Shown one piece after another: positions 1 to 5,587 of a stretch of DNA of 5,988 nt; the stretch's first letter is position 1; every line of letters begins with the position of its first letter. Under the pieces are notes generated by a model that was not told the DNA's origin, did no database searches, and saw only the letters and a list, made by a program, of their open reading frames with translations. Origin of the DNA: DAOMOP01 sp035444405 (GTDB lineage Bacteria; Pseudomonadota; Gammaproteobacteria; Burkholderiales; Rhodocyclaceae); NCBI GenBank assembly GCA_035444405.1, contig DAOMOP010000226.1:1-5988 (forward strand), read 5' to 3'. Position numbers and translations under genes: made by a program.

Positions 1-1675
1 TGATGAAGCGGCTTTGCGGGTCGTCGACGGCCTCGTGCGGCCAGGTCGAGATGCAGTAGTAGTTGAGCGCCGGGCGGCAGCTCGCACAGCCGTTGGGCGT
101 GCGCCACTCCATGAAGTCCATCGCCTGCTGCGCGGACAAGAGCTTGTGCTCGCGGATCGCGCGGCGCACCTCGCCGTGCGACAGGTCGGTGCAGCCGCAC
201 ACCGGTTTGTTGTGCGAGTCGGCCGGCGCGTAGGCGCCGCCCACCGTCGAGGCGAGGATTTGCTCGACCAGCCCGGTGCACGAGCCGCAGGAGCTCGACG
301 CCTTGGTGTGCTTGCGCACCTCGTCGAGCGTGAACAGGCCGTGCTCCTTGATCGCCTTGACGATGGTGCCCTTGCACACGCCGTTGCAGCCGCACACCTC
401 GGCATCAAGAGGCATCGCCGCGGCCATGTTGTTGCCCTTGTGGCCGGCATCGCCGAGGTGCGCATTGCCGAACACGAGGTGGTCGCGCAAGTCGTGCACG
501 TTCTGGCCGTCCCTGAGCAGCTGGAAATACCACGCGCCGTCCTTGGTGTCGCCGTACAGCACCGCGCCGACGAGCTTGTCGTCGCGCAGCACGAGGCGCT
601 TGTACAGCCCCAGGCCCGGGTCGTGCAGCACGATGTCCTCGGTGCCGTCGGTGCCGGAGAAGTCGCCCGCCGAGAACACGTCGATGCCGGTGACCTTGAG
701 CTTGGTGCTGGTGACCGAACCCACATAGCGCCCGATGCCGTACATCGCCAGATGGTTCGCGCACACCTTGGCCTGCTCGAACAGCGGCGCGACCAGCCCG
801 TAGGCGGTGCCGCGGTGGTTCGCGCACTCGCCGACCGCATACACGCGCGGATCAAAGGTCTGCAGCGCGTCATTGACGACGATGCCGCGCTCGCAGTGGA
901 TGCCCGCCTTCTCGGCGAGCTCGGTGTTCGGGCGGATGCCGGCGGCCATGCACACGAGATCGGCCGGAATCGTCTCGCCGTCCTTGAAGCGCAGCGCGCA
1001 CACGCGCCCGGACTCGCCCTGCACGAGCTCGGCGGTCGCCTTGTTGAGCGCGAACTTGAGCCCCTTCTTCTCGAGCGCGGCCTGCAGCATCTTGCCGGCG
1101 GTGCGGTCGAGCTGGCGCTCCATGATCCAGTCGGCGATATGCACGACGGTGACGTCCATGCCGCGCAGCGCGAGGCCGTTGGCCGCTTCGAGACCGAGCA
1201 GCCCGGCGCCGATGACGACCGCGTGGCGGTACTTCGCCGCCGCGTCGATCATCTCGTCGGTGTCCTTGATGTCGCGATACGAGATCACGCCGGGCAGCGT
1301 GTTGCCCGGCACCGGCAGGATGAACGGCTTCGAGCCGGTGGCGAGCAGCAGCCGGTCGTAGGGCGCGACAATGCGCTCGCCGTCCGGGCCGGTCGCGACG
1401 ACCTCGCGCTTGTGGCGGTCGATGTCGGTGACGGTGCTGCCCAAGTGCAGCGTGATGCCGTTGTCCGCGTACCAGGCGTGGTCGTTGAGGATGATGTCGT
1501 TGATGGTCATCTCGCCGGCGAGCACCGGCGAGAGCAGGATGCGGTTGTAGTTGGGGTGCGGTTCGGCGCCGAAGACCGTGATGTCGTACAGGTCGGGAGC
1601 GATCTTCCGCAGCTCCTCGAGGGTGCGGACCCCCGCCATGCCGTTGCCGACCATGACCAGTTTGAGTTTGCGCAT
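1..1675 (-). CDS. nirB: Assimilatory NAD(P)H nitrite reductase large subunit (NirB), 3' end missing
   Basis: This cytoplasmic flavo-iron-sulfur enzyme reduces nitrite to ammonium with NAD(P)H, partnered by NirD. Read leftward, the frame is open for 558 codons to the window edge. Visible parts are an N-terminal FAD Rossmann motif GNGMAG (residues 10-15), an ATGSKP segment (112-117), a second nucleotide-binding motif VIGAGLLGLE (154-163) and a YAVGEC motif typical of this flavoprotein reductase fold. Two BFD-like [2Fe-2S] domains follow: C428-x-C430 with C463-x2-C466, and C493-x-C495 with C530-x2-C533. The frame ends at DDPQSRFI, where the sulfite reductase-like half domain and siroheme/[4Fe-4S] domain should begin. 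Family members are about 810-850 aa, so roughly 250-290 residues lie outside. Two adjacent ATGs exist (1678 and 1675); GGAGG at 1681-1685 sits 5 nt from the second, which I chose. Transcription probably comes from the sigma-54 promoter at 1768-1783. The family call is secure; NADH versus NADPH use cannot be read from the sequence. Confidence 0.95.
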   Translation of the reverse strand, partial: MRKLKLVMVGNGMAGVRTLEELRKIAPDLYDITVFGAEPHPNYNRILLSPVLAGEMTINDIILNDHAWYADNGITLHLGSTVTDIDRHKREVVATGPDGERIVAPYDRLLLATGSKPFILPVPGNTLPGVISYRDIKDTDEMIDAAAKYRHAVVIGAGLLGLEAANGLALRGMDVTVVHIADWIMERQLDRTAGKMLQAALEKKGLKFALNKATAELVQGESGRVCALRFKDGETIPADLVCMAAGIRPNTELAEKAGIHCERGIVVNDALQTFDPRVYAVGECANHRGTAYGLVAPLFEQAKVCANHLAMYGIGRYVGSVTSTKLKVTGIDVFSAGDFSGTDGTEDIVLHDPGLGLYKRLVLRDDKLVGAVLYGDTKDGAWYFQLLRDGQNVHDLRDHLVFGNAHLGDAGHKGNNMAAAMPLDAEVCGCNGVCKGTIVKAIKEHGLFTLDEVRKHTKASSSCGSCTGLVEQILASTVGGAYAPADSHNKPVCGCTDLSHGEVRRAIREHKLLSAQQAMDFMEWRTPNGCASCRPALNYYCISTWPHEAVDDPQSRFI

Positions 1676-1680
1676 CATTT

Positions 1681-1685
1681 CCTCC
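1681..1685 (-). promoter_or_regulatory. Ribosome binding site choosing the nirB start
   Basis: On the minus strand GGAGG is followed by AAATG and then ATG. Spacing is 5 nt to the ATG at 1675 but only 2 nt to the in-frame ATG at 1678, which favours the downstream codon. The difference is a single methionine. Confidence 0.7.
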
Positions 1686-1720
1686 GGCGCCAGGGTTCAG
1701 GTGATTCGTCTTGCTGCGGT

Positions 1721-1743
1721 GCAGTGTGACCGGTTGGCACTGC
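1721..1743 (-). other. Possible stem-loop in the nirB mRNA leader
   Basis: A perfect 6-bp inverted repeat, GCAGTG (1721-1726) and CACTGC (1738-1743), encloses 11 nt that include the self-complementary ACCGGT. It lies inside the leader predicted from the sigma-54 promoter (transcript start near 1758). A competing small hairpin, GCGG-CTG-CCGC (1742-1752), overlaps one arm. No U-run follows, so it is not a recognisable intrinsic terminator. The loops do not look like the hexaloops bound by ANTAR antiterminators. Its function is unknown and it could be chance in GC-rich DNA. Confidence 0.3.
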
Positions 1744-1767
1744 GGCTGCCGCGTCTCCAGTAGCCAC

Positions 1768-1783
1768 AGCAAGTGATGTGCCA
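1768..1783 (-). promoter_or_regulatory. Sigma-54 (-24/-12) promoter of nirB
   Basis: The minus strand reads TGGCAC-ATCAC-TTGCT, which matches the RpoN consensus TGGCAC-R-N4-TTGCW at every fixed position and is preceded by the preferred pyrimidine. GG and GC are separated by the required 10 nt. Transcription should start about 12 nt downstream, near 1758, giving a leader of about 80 nt before nirB. An enhancer-like dyad and an IHF-like site lie upstream, as expected for an activator-dependent promoter. Assignment to nirB follows from strand and position. Confidence 0.88.
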
Positions 1784-1801
1784 GAGGTTGTGCATGAGTG
1801 T

Positions 1802-1814
1802 TTTCAATGGATTA
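1802..1814 (+). promoter_or_regulatory. IHF-like site between the enhancer and the nirB promoter
   Basis: TTTCAATGGATTA matches the IHF core WATCAA-N4-TTR at all but one of the defined positions. It lies in a locally AT-richer patch of otherwise GC-rich DNA. It falls about 45-55 bp upstream of the predicted nirB transcript start, between the -24 element and the NtrC-type dyad, where IHF typically bends DNA to bring activator and RNA polymerase together. The motif is degenerate, so position carries much of the weight. Confidence 0.45.
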
Positions 1815-1848
1815 AAGCTGTATCTGCGCGCCGCGAGCGGGGCAGAGC

Positions 1849-1863
1849 GCACCGCGCGGGTGC
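1849..1863. promoter_or_regulatory. NtrC-type enhancer dyad upstream of nirB
   Basis: GCACC-GCGCG-GGTGC is a perfect dyad of the form GCACC-N5-GGTGC, the core of the established NtrC consensus TGCACC-N5-GGTGCA. One outer base (A1864) also fits. Its centre, at 1856, is about 98 bp upstream of the predicted nirB start, a usual distance for an NtrC enhancer. I saw no equally good second site nearby, though NtrC often binds paired sites. The dyad also lies upstream of the Uma2 gene on the other strand. Confidence 0.65.
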
Positions 1864-1908
1864 ATCACGCCTCGAACTTGGGCGTTATTGAATAGATGTT
1901 CGTGATGC
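1862..1908. repeat. Inverted repeat next to the NtrC-type dyad
   Basis: GCATCACG (1862-1869) is repeated in inverse as CGTGATGC (1901-1908), a perfect 8-bp match with a 31-nt spacer. The left arm overlaps the end of the NtrC-type dyad, and GATGC recurs directly after the right arm. The spacing suits two copies of a protein-binding half-element better than an RNA hairpin. I do not recognise a regulator for it, and chance is possible. Confidence 0.3.
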
Positions 1909-1947
1909 GATGCGGCATGGGGTGAGGGCGTGTCGCTGCGGCGATGC

Positions 1948-1956
1948 TGCTATGCT
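1948..1956 (+). promoter_or_regulatory. Likely extended -10 promoter of the Uma2 gene
   Basis: TGCTATGCT has the TGn extension followed by a hexamer close to TATAAT. No good -35 hexamer is found 16-18 bp upstream, which extended -10 promoters tolerate. Transcription would begin near 1963, about 40 nt before the start codon at 2002. Confidence 0.4.
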
Positions 1957-2001
1957 TGGACGTGAGTCGGCCGCCAGCCGCCAACCGCTTCGGAGAGACA
2001 C

Positions 2002-2616
2002 ATGGGCCTGCCACTGCGCGACACGTACCGCCACACCTACGGTGAATACCTCACCTGGCCGGAGGACGTCAGGTATGAACTGATCGAGGGCGAAGCCTAT
2101 CTGATGGCGCCCGCCCCGACGGTCGGGCATCAGCGCCTGGTGCTGGAGATCGCCCGCCAGATCGCCGACGCCCTCGAAGGCCGTCGCTGCGAGGTTTTTC
2201 TGGCGCCTTTCGACGTACGACTGCCGCGTGGTGATGAGGCCGACGCGGCGATCGACACCGTCGTGCAGCCCGACCTCAGCGTCGGTGCCGATCCGGCCAA
2301 GATCGACGAGCGCGGTTGCCGTGGCGCCCCCGACTGGGTGATCGAGGTCCTCTCACCGGCCACCGCAGCGCACGACCAGACGGTCAAGCTCGCCGCCTAC
2401 GAGCGGGCGGGCGTCCGGGAGTGCTGGTTCGTCCACCCCACCGACTGCACCGTGGCCGTGTATCGGCTTGAAGATCGCGCCTACGGCCGTCCCATCATCT
2501 CCGAACTGGCCGGTACGCTCGCCTGCCAGGCCGTCGATGCCGTGAGCATCGATTGGGCACGGGCGCAACGGCAGCCGGCGGGGCGGACAGCGGGCTCGGT
2601 CCCTGCTGCCGACTGA
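2002..2616 (+). CDS. Uma2-family (DUF820) putative restriction endonuclease-fold protein
   Basis: This 204-aa protein has the hallmark order of the Uma2 family. YELIEGEAYLMAPAPTVGHQ (residues 25-44) is followed by VVQPDLSV (87-94), then GAPDWVIEVLSP (108-119) and HDQTVKLAAYERAGVRECWFVHP (124-146). In the family's PD-(D/E)XK-like fold, the likely catalytic residues are D91, E115 and possibly K129. Length is near the usual 180-200 aa, with a low-complexity Ala/Arg/Gly tail after about residue 187. There is no signal peptide or membrane segment. The ATG is preceded by GGAGA (1992-1996) at 5-nt spacing. The gene is convergent with nasA and divergent from nirB, with no partner gene on its own strand. 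Uma2 proteins are widespread and often multicopy but poorly characterised; nuclease activity is inferred from the fold, and the biological role is unknown. Confidence 0.88.
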   Translation: MGLPLRDTYRHTYGEYLTWPEDVRYELIEGEAYLMAPAPTVGHQRLVLEIARQIADALEGRRCEVFLAPFDVRLPRGDEADAAIDTVVQPDLSVGADPAKIDERGCRGAPDWVIEVLSPATAAHDQTVKLAAYERAGVRECWFVHPTDCTVAVYRLEDRAYGRPIISELAGTLACQAVDAVSIDWARAQRQPAGRTAGSVPAAD

Positions 2617-2617
2617 A

Positions 2618-2658
2618 GCGGCCAGGCCGCGCTGCGGCGGGCATTCAGCCGGCCGGCC
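2618..2658. terminator. GC palindromes in the convergent gap, possible bidirectional terminator
   Basis: Two bases after the Uma2 stop lies GCGGCCAGGCCGC (2618-2630), able to form a 5-bp stem with a 3-nt loop. A GCCGGCCGGC palindrome (2648-2657) follows 15 bases before the nasA stop. Neither has a T-run on either strand, so these are not canonical intrinsic terminators. Their placement between two converging stop codons is the main argument for a termination role. Confidence 0.3.
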
Positions 2659-2672
2659 GAAGCACGCACAGC

Positions 2673-5402
2673 TCAACCCGCGGTCAATTGCGCCAGACGC
2701 CGCAGCTCCGGCAGGCACGAGCCACAATTGGTGCCGCAACGGGTGCGCGCCTGCAGCGTGGCGAGTGATTCACCGCTTTCGAACGCCGCGCGAATATCGC
2801 GCTCGGCGACGTCGAAGCAGTTGCACACGACCTTGCCGCGCGAGATCTGCCCGGCCGGCGGCTGCGTGAGCGGCGCGAGCAGCCAGCCGCGCAGCGGCGC
2901 CGGGCAGGCGCCGGCGACGGTCAGCTCGGTGAGCCATTCGGCCGCACGCGTCTCGCCGGCGAGGCGCACCGCGACCAGCGTGTCGCCGTCGACGCGCGCG
3001 CGCTTGGCCACGTCGCGACGGCTGTCCTGGTAGGAGAGCACGCGCTCGGGGTCGTCGAGACCGAGCGCCTGATCGAGCGCATCGATGAGTTCGGGCGACA
3101 GCACCGCGGCGCGCGCCTTCAGCACCACCACCGGCGCGTCGCGGCCGGCCAGCGTCAGGCTGGCGAAGTCGAGCTGCGGCATGAGCGTGCGCAGGCGCGC
3201 GAGCAAGGCGTGCGGCTCGGGGTGCAGGCCGTCGTCGGCCTTCGTCGTGCGGCGCAGCGCGAAGAGCGCCTTGCCGGCCGTGTACGCCTCGACCTGCACG
3301 GCCGCATGCTTCAGCTCGGGCTGCTTCGAGTGCGGATCGAAGTCGCCCGGCATCAGCACGTTCACGCCGGTGCCGCCCATCGCATTGGCGCCCCAGTGCA
3401 TCGGCAGGAAGCACTGCCCGGGCCGCACGCTGTCGGTGGCGAGCGCCTTGACGACGATCGCGCCGCGCTTGCTCTTGACCTTGACGAGCGCGCCGTCGGC
3501 CAGCCCGCGCCGCGCCAGATCGTCGGGGTGCATGTGCAGCATCGGCTCCGGCTCGTGGCTGTAGAGCTGCGCGACGAGCCCCGTGCGGCTCATGCCGTGC
3601 CACTGGTCGCGCAGCCGCCCGGTGGTCAGATGCAGCGGGTGGCGCGCGCTCGTCGACTCGGCGGTGATGCGGTGCTCGGTGACGACGAAGCGCGCACGGC
3701 CCGACGGCGTCGCGAACACGCCGTCCTCGTAGAGGCGCGCCGTGCCTTGGCTCGCACCTTCGGGAAACGGCCATTGCTGCGGGCCGCGCGCTTCGAGCGT
3801 CGCGTACGACAGCCCGGTGATGTCCAGATCGCGCCCGCGCGTCGATTCGCGGTGCTCGTTCCAGATCTCCTCCGGGCGGGCGTAGGGGAACATGCGTGCC
3901 GCGAGTTCCGCCTTGCCCAGGCGTGTGCCGAGGCGGTGCGCGAAGTCGGCCGCGATCGCCCAGTCGGGGCGGGCCTCGCCGGGCGGCGGCACGGCTGCGC
4001 GCACGCGGCTGATGGTGCGCTCGGAGTTGGTCACGGTGCCGTCCTTCTCGCCCCAGGTCGTCGCCGGCAGCAGCAGGTCGGCGTAGGTGCAGGTCTCGGT
4101 GCGCGCGAAGGCTTCCTGCACGACGACGAACTCGGCCTTGCGCAACGCCGCATGCACGAGCGCCTGTTCGGGCATCGACTGCGCCGGGTTGGTGCAGGCG
4201 ATCCACACCGCCTTGACCTCGCCCGACTCGAGTGCGCGGAAGAGCTCCACCGCGCTCTTGCCGGGTTTTTCGGGCACGCGCTCCACGCCCCACAACGCCG
4301 CGACCTCGGCGCGGTGGGCAGGGTTGGCGAGGTCGCGGTGCGCGGAGAGCAGGTTCGCCAGTCCGCCGACCTCGCGCCCGCCCATTGCGTTGGGCTGGCC
4401 GGTCAGCGAGAAGGGCCCGGCGCCGGGGCGGCCGATGTGGCCGGTGGCCAGGTGCAGGTTGATCAGCGCGGCGTTGTTGTGGCTGCCGAACGAGAACTGG
4501 TTGAGGCCCTGGCAGTACAGCGACAGCGTCGCGTCGGCCGTTGCGAACCACTCGGCGGCGCGCTCGATCGCGCGGCGGTCCAGAGCGCAGATCGTCGCCG
4601 CCATCGCCGGCGTGTATTCGCGCACCGCGCGCTTGACCGCGTCGAAGCCCTCGGTGTGCGCGTCGATCCAGTCGCGGTCGATCCAGCCTTCCCACAGCAT
4701 CACGTGCAGCATCGCGTTGTAGAGCGCGATGTCGGTGCCCGGCAGCAGCGCCAGATGCAGGTCGGCGGCCGCGGCGGTGTCGGTGCGGCGCGGATCGACG
4801 ACGACGAGCTTTAGCGCCGGGTTGGCCGCGCGCGCGTCCTCGATGCGGCGGAACGCGATCGGGTGCGCGAACGCAGTGTTGCTGCCGGCGATGAACAGGC
4901 AGTCGGCGATCGCGAAATCGGCGTAGCTGCACGGCGGCGCGTCGGCGCCCAGCGTCATCTTGTAGCCGACCACCGCGCTCGACATGCACAGGCGCGAGTT
5001 GGTGTCGAGGTTGTTGGTGCCGATCAGGCCCTTCGCGAGCTTGTTGAAGACGTAGTAGTCCTCGGTGAGAAGCTGTCCGGCGCCGTAGAACGCGACCGCG
5101 TCGGGTCCATGCGCGCGGATGATCGCGGCGAAGCGTTCGGCGGCGTGCTCGAGCGCGGCGTCCCAGTCCACCGCGGTGCGCGGCTGCCCGCGCGTGGTGC
5201 GCAGCTCCGGGTGTTGCGCACGTGCCGCGAGCGTCTCGGGGGCGGCGGAGAGATGCAGCGTCGCGCCCTTCGTGCACAGACGACCGAAGTTGGCCGGATG
5301 GTCGGGGTCGCCGCGCACGCCGGTGATGCGCCCGCCCTCGTGTTCGATGATGACGCCGCAACCGACGCCGCAGTAACAGCAGGTGGATTTCGTCTCGGCC
5401 AT
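2673..5402 (-). CDS. nasA: Assimilatory nitrate reductase catalytic subunit (NasA)
   Basis: This 909-aa cytoplasmic molybdoenzyme reduces nitrate to nitrite, the first step of nitrate assimilation. The N-terminus carries the [4Fe-4S] ligands C8-x2-C11-x3-C15-x27-C43. The molybdopterin domain follows, with the likely Mo ligand C139 in NSRLCMSS. The C-terminal MGD-binding domain begins near HPLHLTTGRLRDQWHGMSRTG, with HWGANAMGGTGVN and SKQPELKHAAV further on. A BFD-like [2Fe-2S] domain closes the protein (C860-x-C862, C893-x2-C896), as in Klebsiella-type NasA, and probably accepts electrons from a partner reductase not seen here. There is no twin-arginine signal, which argues against periplasmic NapA. 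The chosen ATG has AAGGAG (5408-5413) at 5-nt spacing and sits just before the cysteine cluster. A 69-codon upstream extension exists but crosses the sigma-54 promoter and is rejected. All cofactor ligands are present and the frame is intact. Confidence 0.95.
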   Translation of the reverse strand: MAETKSTCCYCGVGCGVIIEHEGGRITGVRGDPDHPANFGRLCTKGATLHLSAAPETLAARAQHPELRTTRGQPRTAVDWDAALEHAAERFAAIIRAHGPDAVAFYGAGQLLTEDYYVFNKLAKGLIGTNNLDTNSRLCMSSAVVGYKMTLGADAPPCSYADFAIADCLFIAGSNTAFAHPIAFRRIEDARAANPALKLVVVDPRRTDTAAAADLHLALLPGTDIALYNAMLHVMLWEGWIDRDWIDAHTEGFDAVKRAVREYTPAMAATICALDRRAIERAAEWFATADATLSLYCQGLNQFSFGSHNNAALINLHLATGHIGRPGAGPFSLTGQPNAMGGREVGGLANLLSAHRDLANPAHRAEVAALWGVERVPEKPGKSAVELFRALESGEVKAVWIACTNPAQSMPEQALVHAALRKAEFVVVQEAFARTETCTYADLLLPATTWGEKDGTVTNSERTISRVRAAVPPPGEARPDWAIAADFAHRLGTRLGKAELAARMFPYARPEEIWNEHRESTRGRDLDITGLSYATLEARGPQQWPFPEGASQGTARLYEDGVFATPSGRARFVVTEHRITAESTSARHPLHLTTGRLRDQWHGMSRTGLVAQLYSHEPEPMLHMHPDDLARRGLADGALVKVKSKRGAIVVKALATDSVRPGQCFLPMHWGANAMGGTGVNVLMPGDFDPHSKQPELKHAAVQVEAYTAGKALFALRRTTKADDGLHPEPHALLARLRTLMPQLDFASLTLAGRDAPVVVLKARAAVLSPELIDALDQALGLDDPERVLSYQDSRRDVAKRARVDGDTLVAVRLAGETRAAEWLTELTVAGACPAPLRGWLLAPLTQPPAGQISRGKVVCNCFDVAERDIRAAFESGESLATLQARTRCGTNCGSCLPELRRLAQLTAG

Positions 5403-5413
5403 GGGGACTCCTT

Positions 5414-5452
5414 GCAGACGCTGCGACGGGCGGACGGCGAAGCCCGACCGCC
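5414..5452 (-). other. Tandem stem-loops in the nasA mRNA leader
   Basis: The larger hairpin spans 5429-5452. GGCGG pairs with CCGCC, then comes a single mismatch, then CGG pairs with CCG around a 6-nt loop that reads GCUUCG in the RNA. A smaller hairpin (5414-5424, GCAG-ACG-CTGC) abuts the Shine-Dalgarno sequence at 5408-5413. Both lie within the roughly 60-nt leader predicted from the sigma-54 promoter. There is no U-run, and the loops do not match ANTAR-type antiterminator loops. They could affect mRNA stability or ribosome access; function is unproven. Confidence 0.4.
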
Positions 5453-5471
5453 GGGATCGGGTGTGCACCGC

Positions 5472-5487
5472 AGCAACTTGCGTGCCA
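5472..5487 (-). promoter_or_regulatory. Sigma-54 (-24/-12) promoter of nasA
   Basis: The minus strand reads TGGCAC-GCAAG-TTGCT, identical to the RpoN consensus at every fixed position, with the required 10 nt between GG and GC. Transcription should begin near 5461, about 60 nt before the nasA ATG. The bases just after the -12 element (TTGCTGNGG) are shared with the nirB promoter. I could not find a convincing NtrC-type dyad or IHF site in the short upstream region. The enhancer may be degenerate or lie inside the divergent ABC gene. Confidence 0.87.
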
Positions 5488-5509
5488 CGGCGGCCCGAGG
5501 GCGTCCCGC

Positions 5510-5545
5510 CGGGCGGTGATTCAGGCAAAATGTCGGAGCCGCCCG
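5510..5545. repeat. Inverted repeat in the nasA/ABC divergent region
   Basis: CGGGCGG (5510-5516) and CCGCCCG (5539-5545) form a perfect 7-bp inverted repeat with a 22-nt spacer. The spacer contains CAAAAT (5526-5531), a weak -10-like hexamer for the ABC gene with no clear -35. An operator over the ABC promoter is conceivable, but GC-rich sequence makes such repeats common by chance. Confidence 0.25.
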
Positions 5546-5577
5546 CGCCACGAGCGCAGCGGCAGCAGGCCAGCAAC

Positions 5578-5582
5578 GGAGA
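5578..5582 (+). promoter_or_regulatory. Ribosome binding site supporting a TTG start
   Basis: GGAGA followed by ACCCC places the TTG at 5588 at 5-nt spacing. The next in-frame ATG (5711) would remove the conserved N-terminus and lies inside the first membrane segment, so this site decides the start. Confidence 0.6.
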
Positions 5583-5587
5583 ACCCC

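Noticed and set aside
14..1729. 571-codon open frame on the plus strand opposite nirB
   Set aside because: It is antisense to a frame that reads as NirB throughout with intact cofactor motifs. Its translation is Arg/Ala/Val/His-rich with no recognisable domain, typical of a GC-rich shadow frame.
1735..1750. Plus-strand sigma-54-like sequence TGGCAC-N5-CTGCC with GG-N10-GC spacing
   Set aside because: The -12 half deviates from TTGCW. It lies in the nirB leader 250 bp from the Uma2 start, and one arm is explained by the hairpin inverted repeat. Probably coincidental.
3210..4814. 534-codon open frame on the plus strand opposite nasA
   Set aside because: It is a shadow of the nasA codons with low-complexity Arg/Ala/Val composition and no supporting ribosome site or motif.
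2770..5361. 863-codon alternative minus-strand frame inside nasA
   Set aside because: It is an out-of-frame reading of nasA, very Arg/Ala-rich, lacking all nitrate reductase motifs.
5504..5520. Possible NtrC-type dyad upstream of nasA
   Set aside because: Only about 7 of 12 consensus positions match, and it would centre near -51, very close to the promoter. Too weak to annotate.
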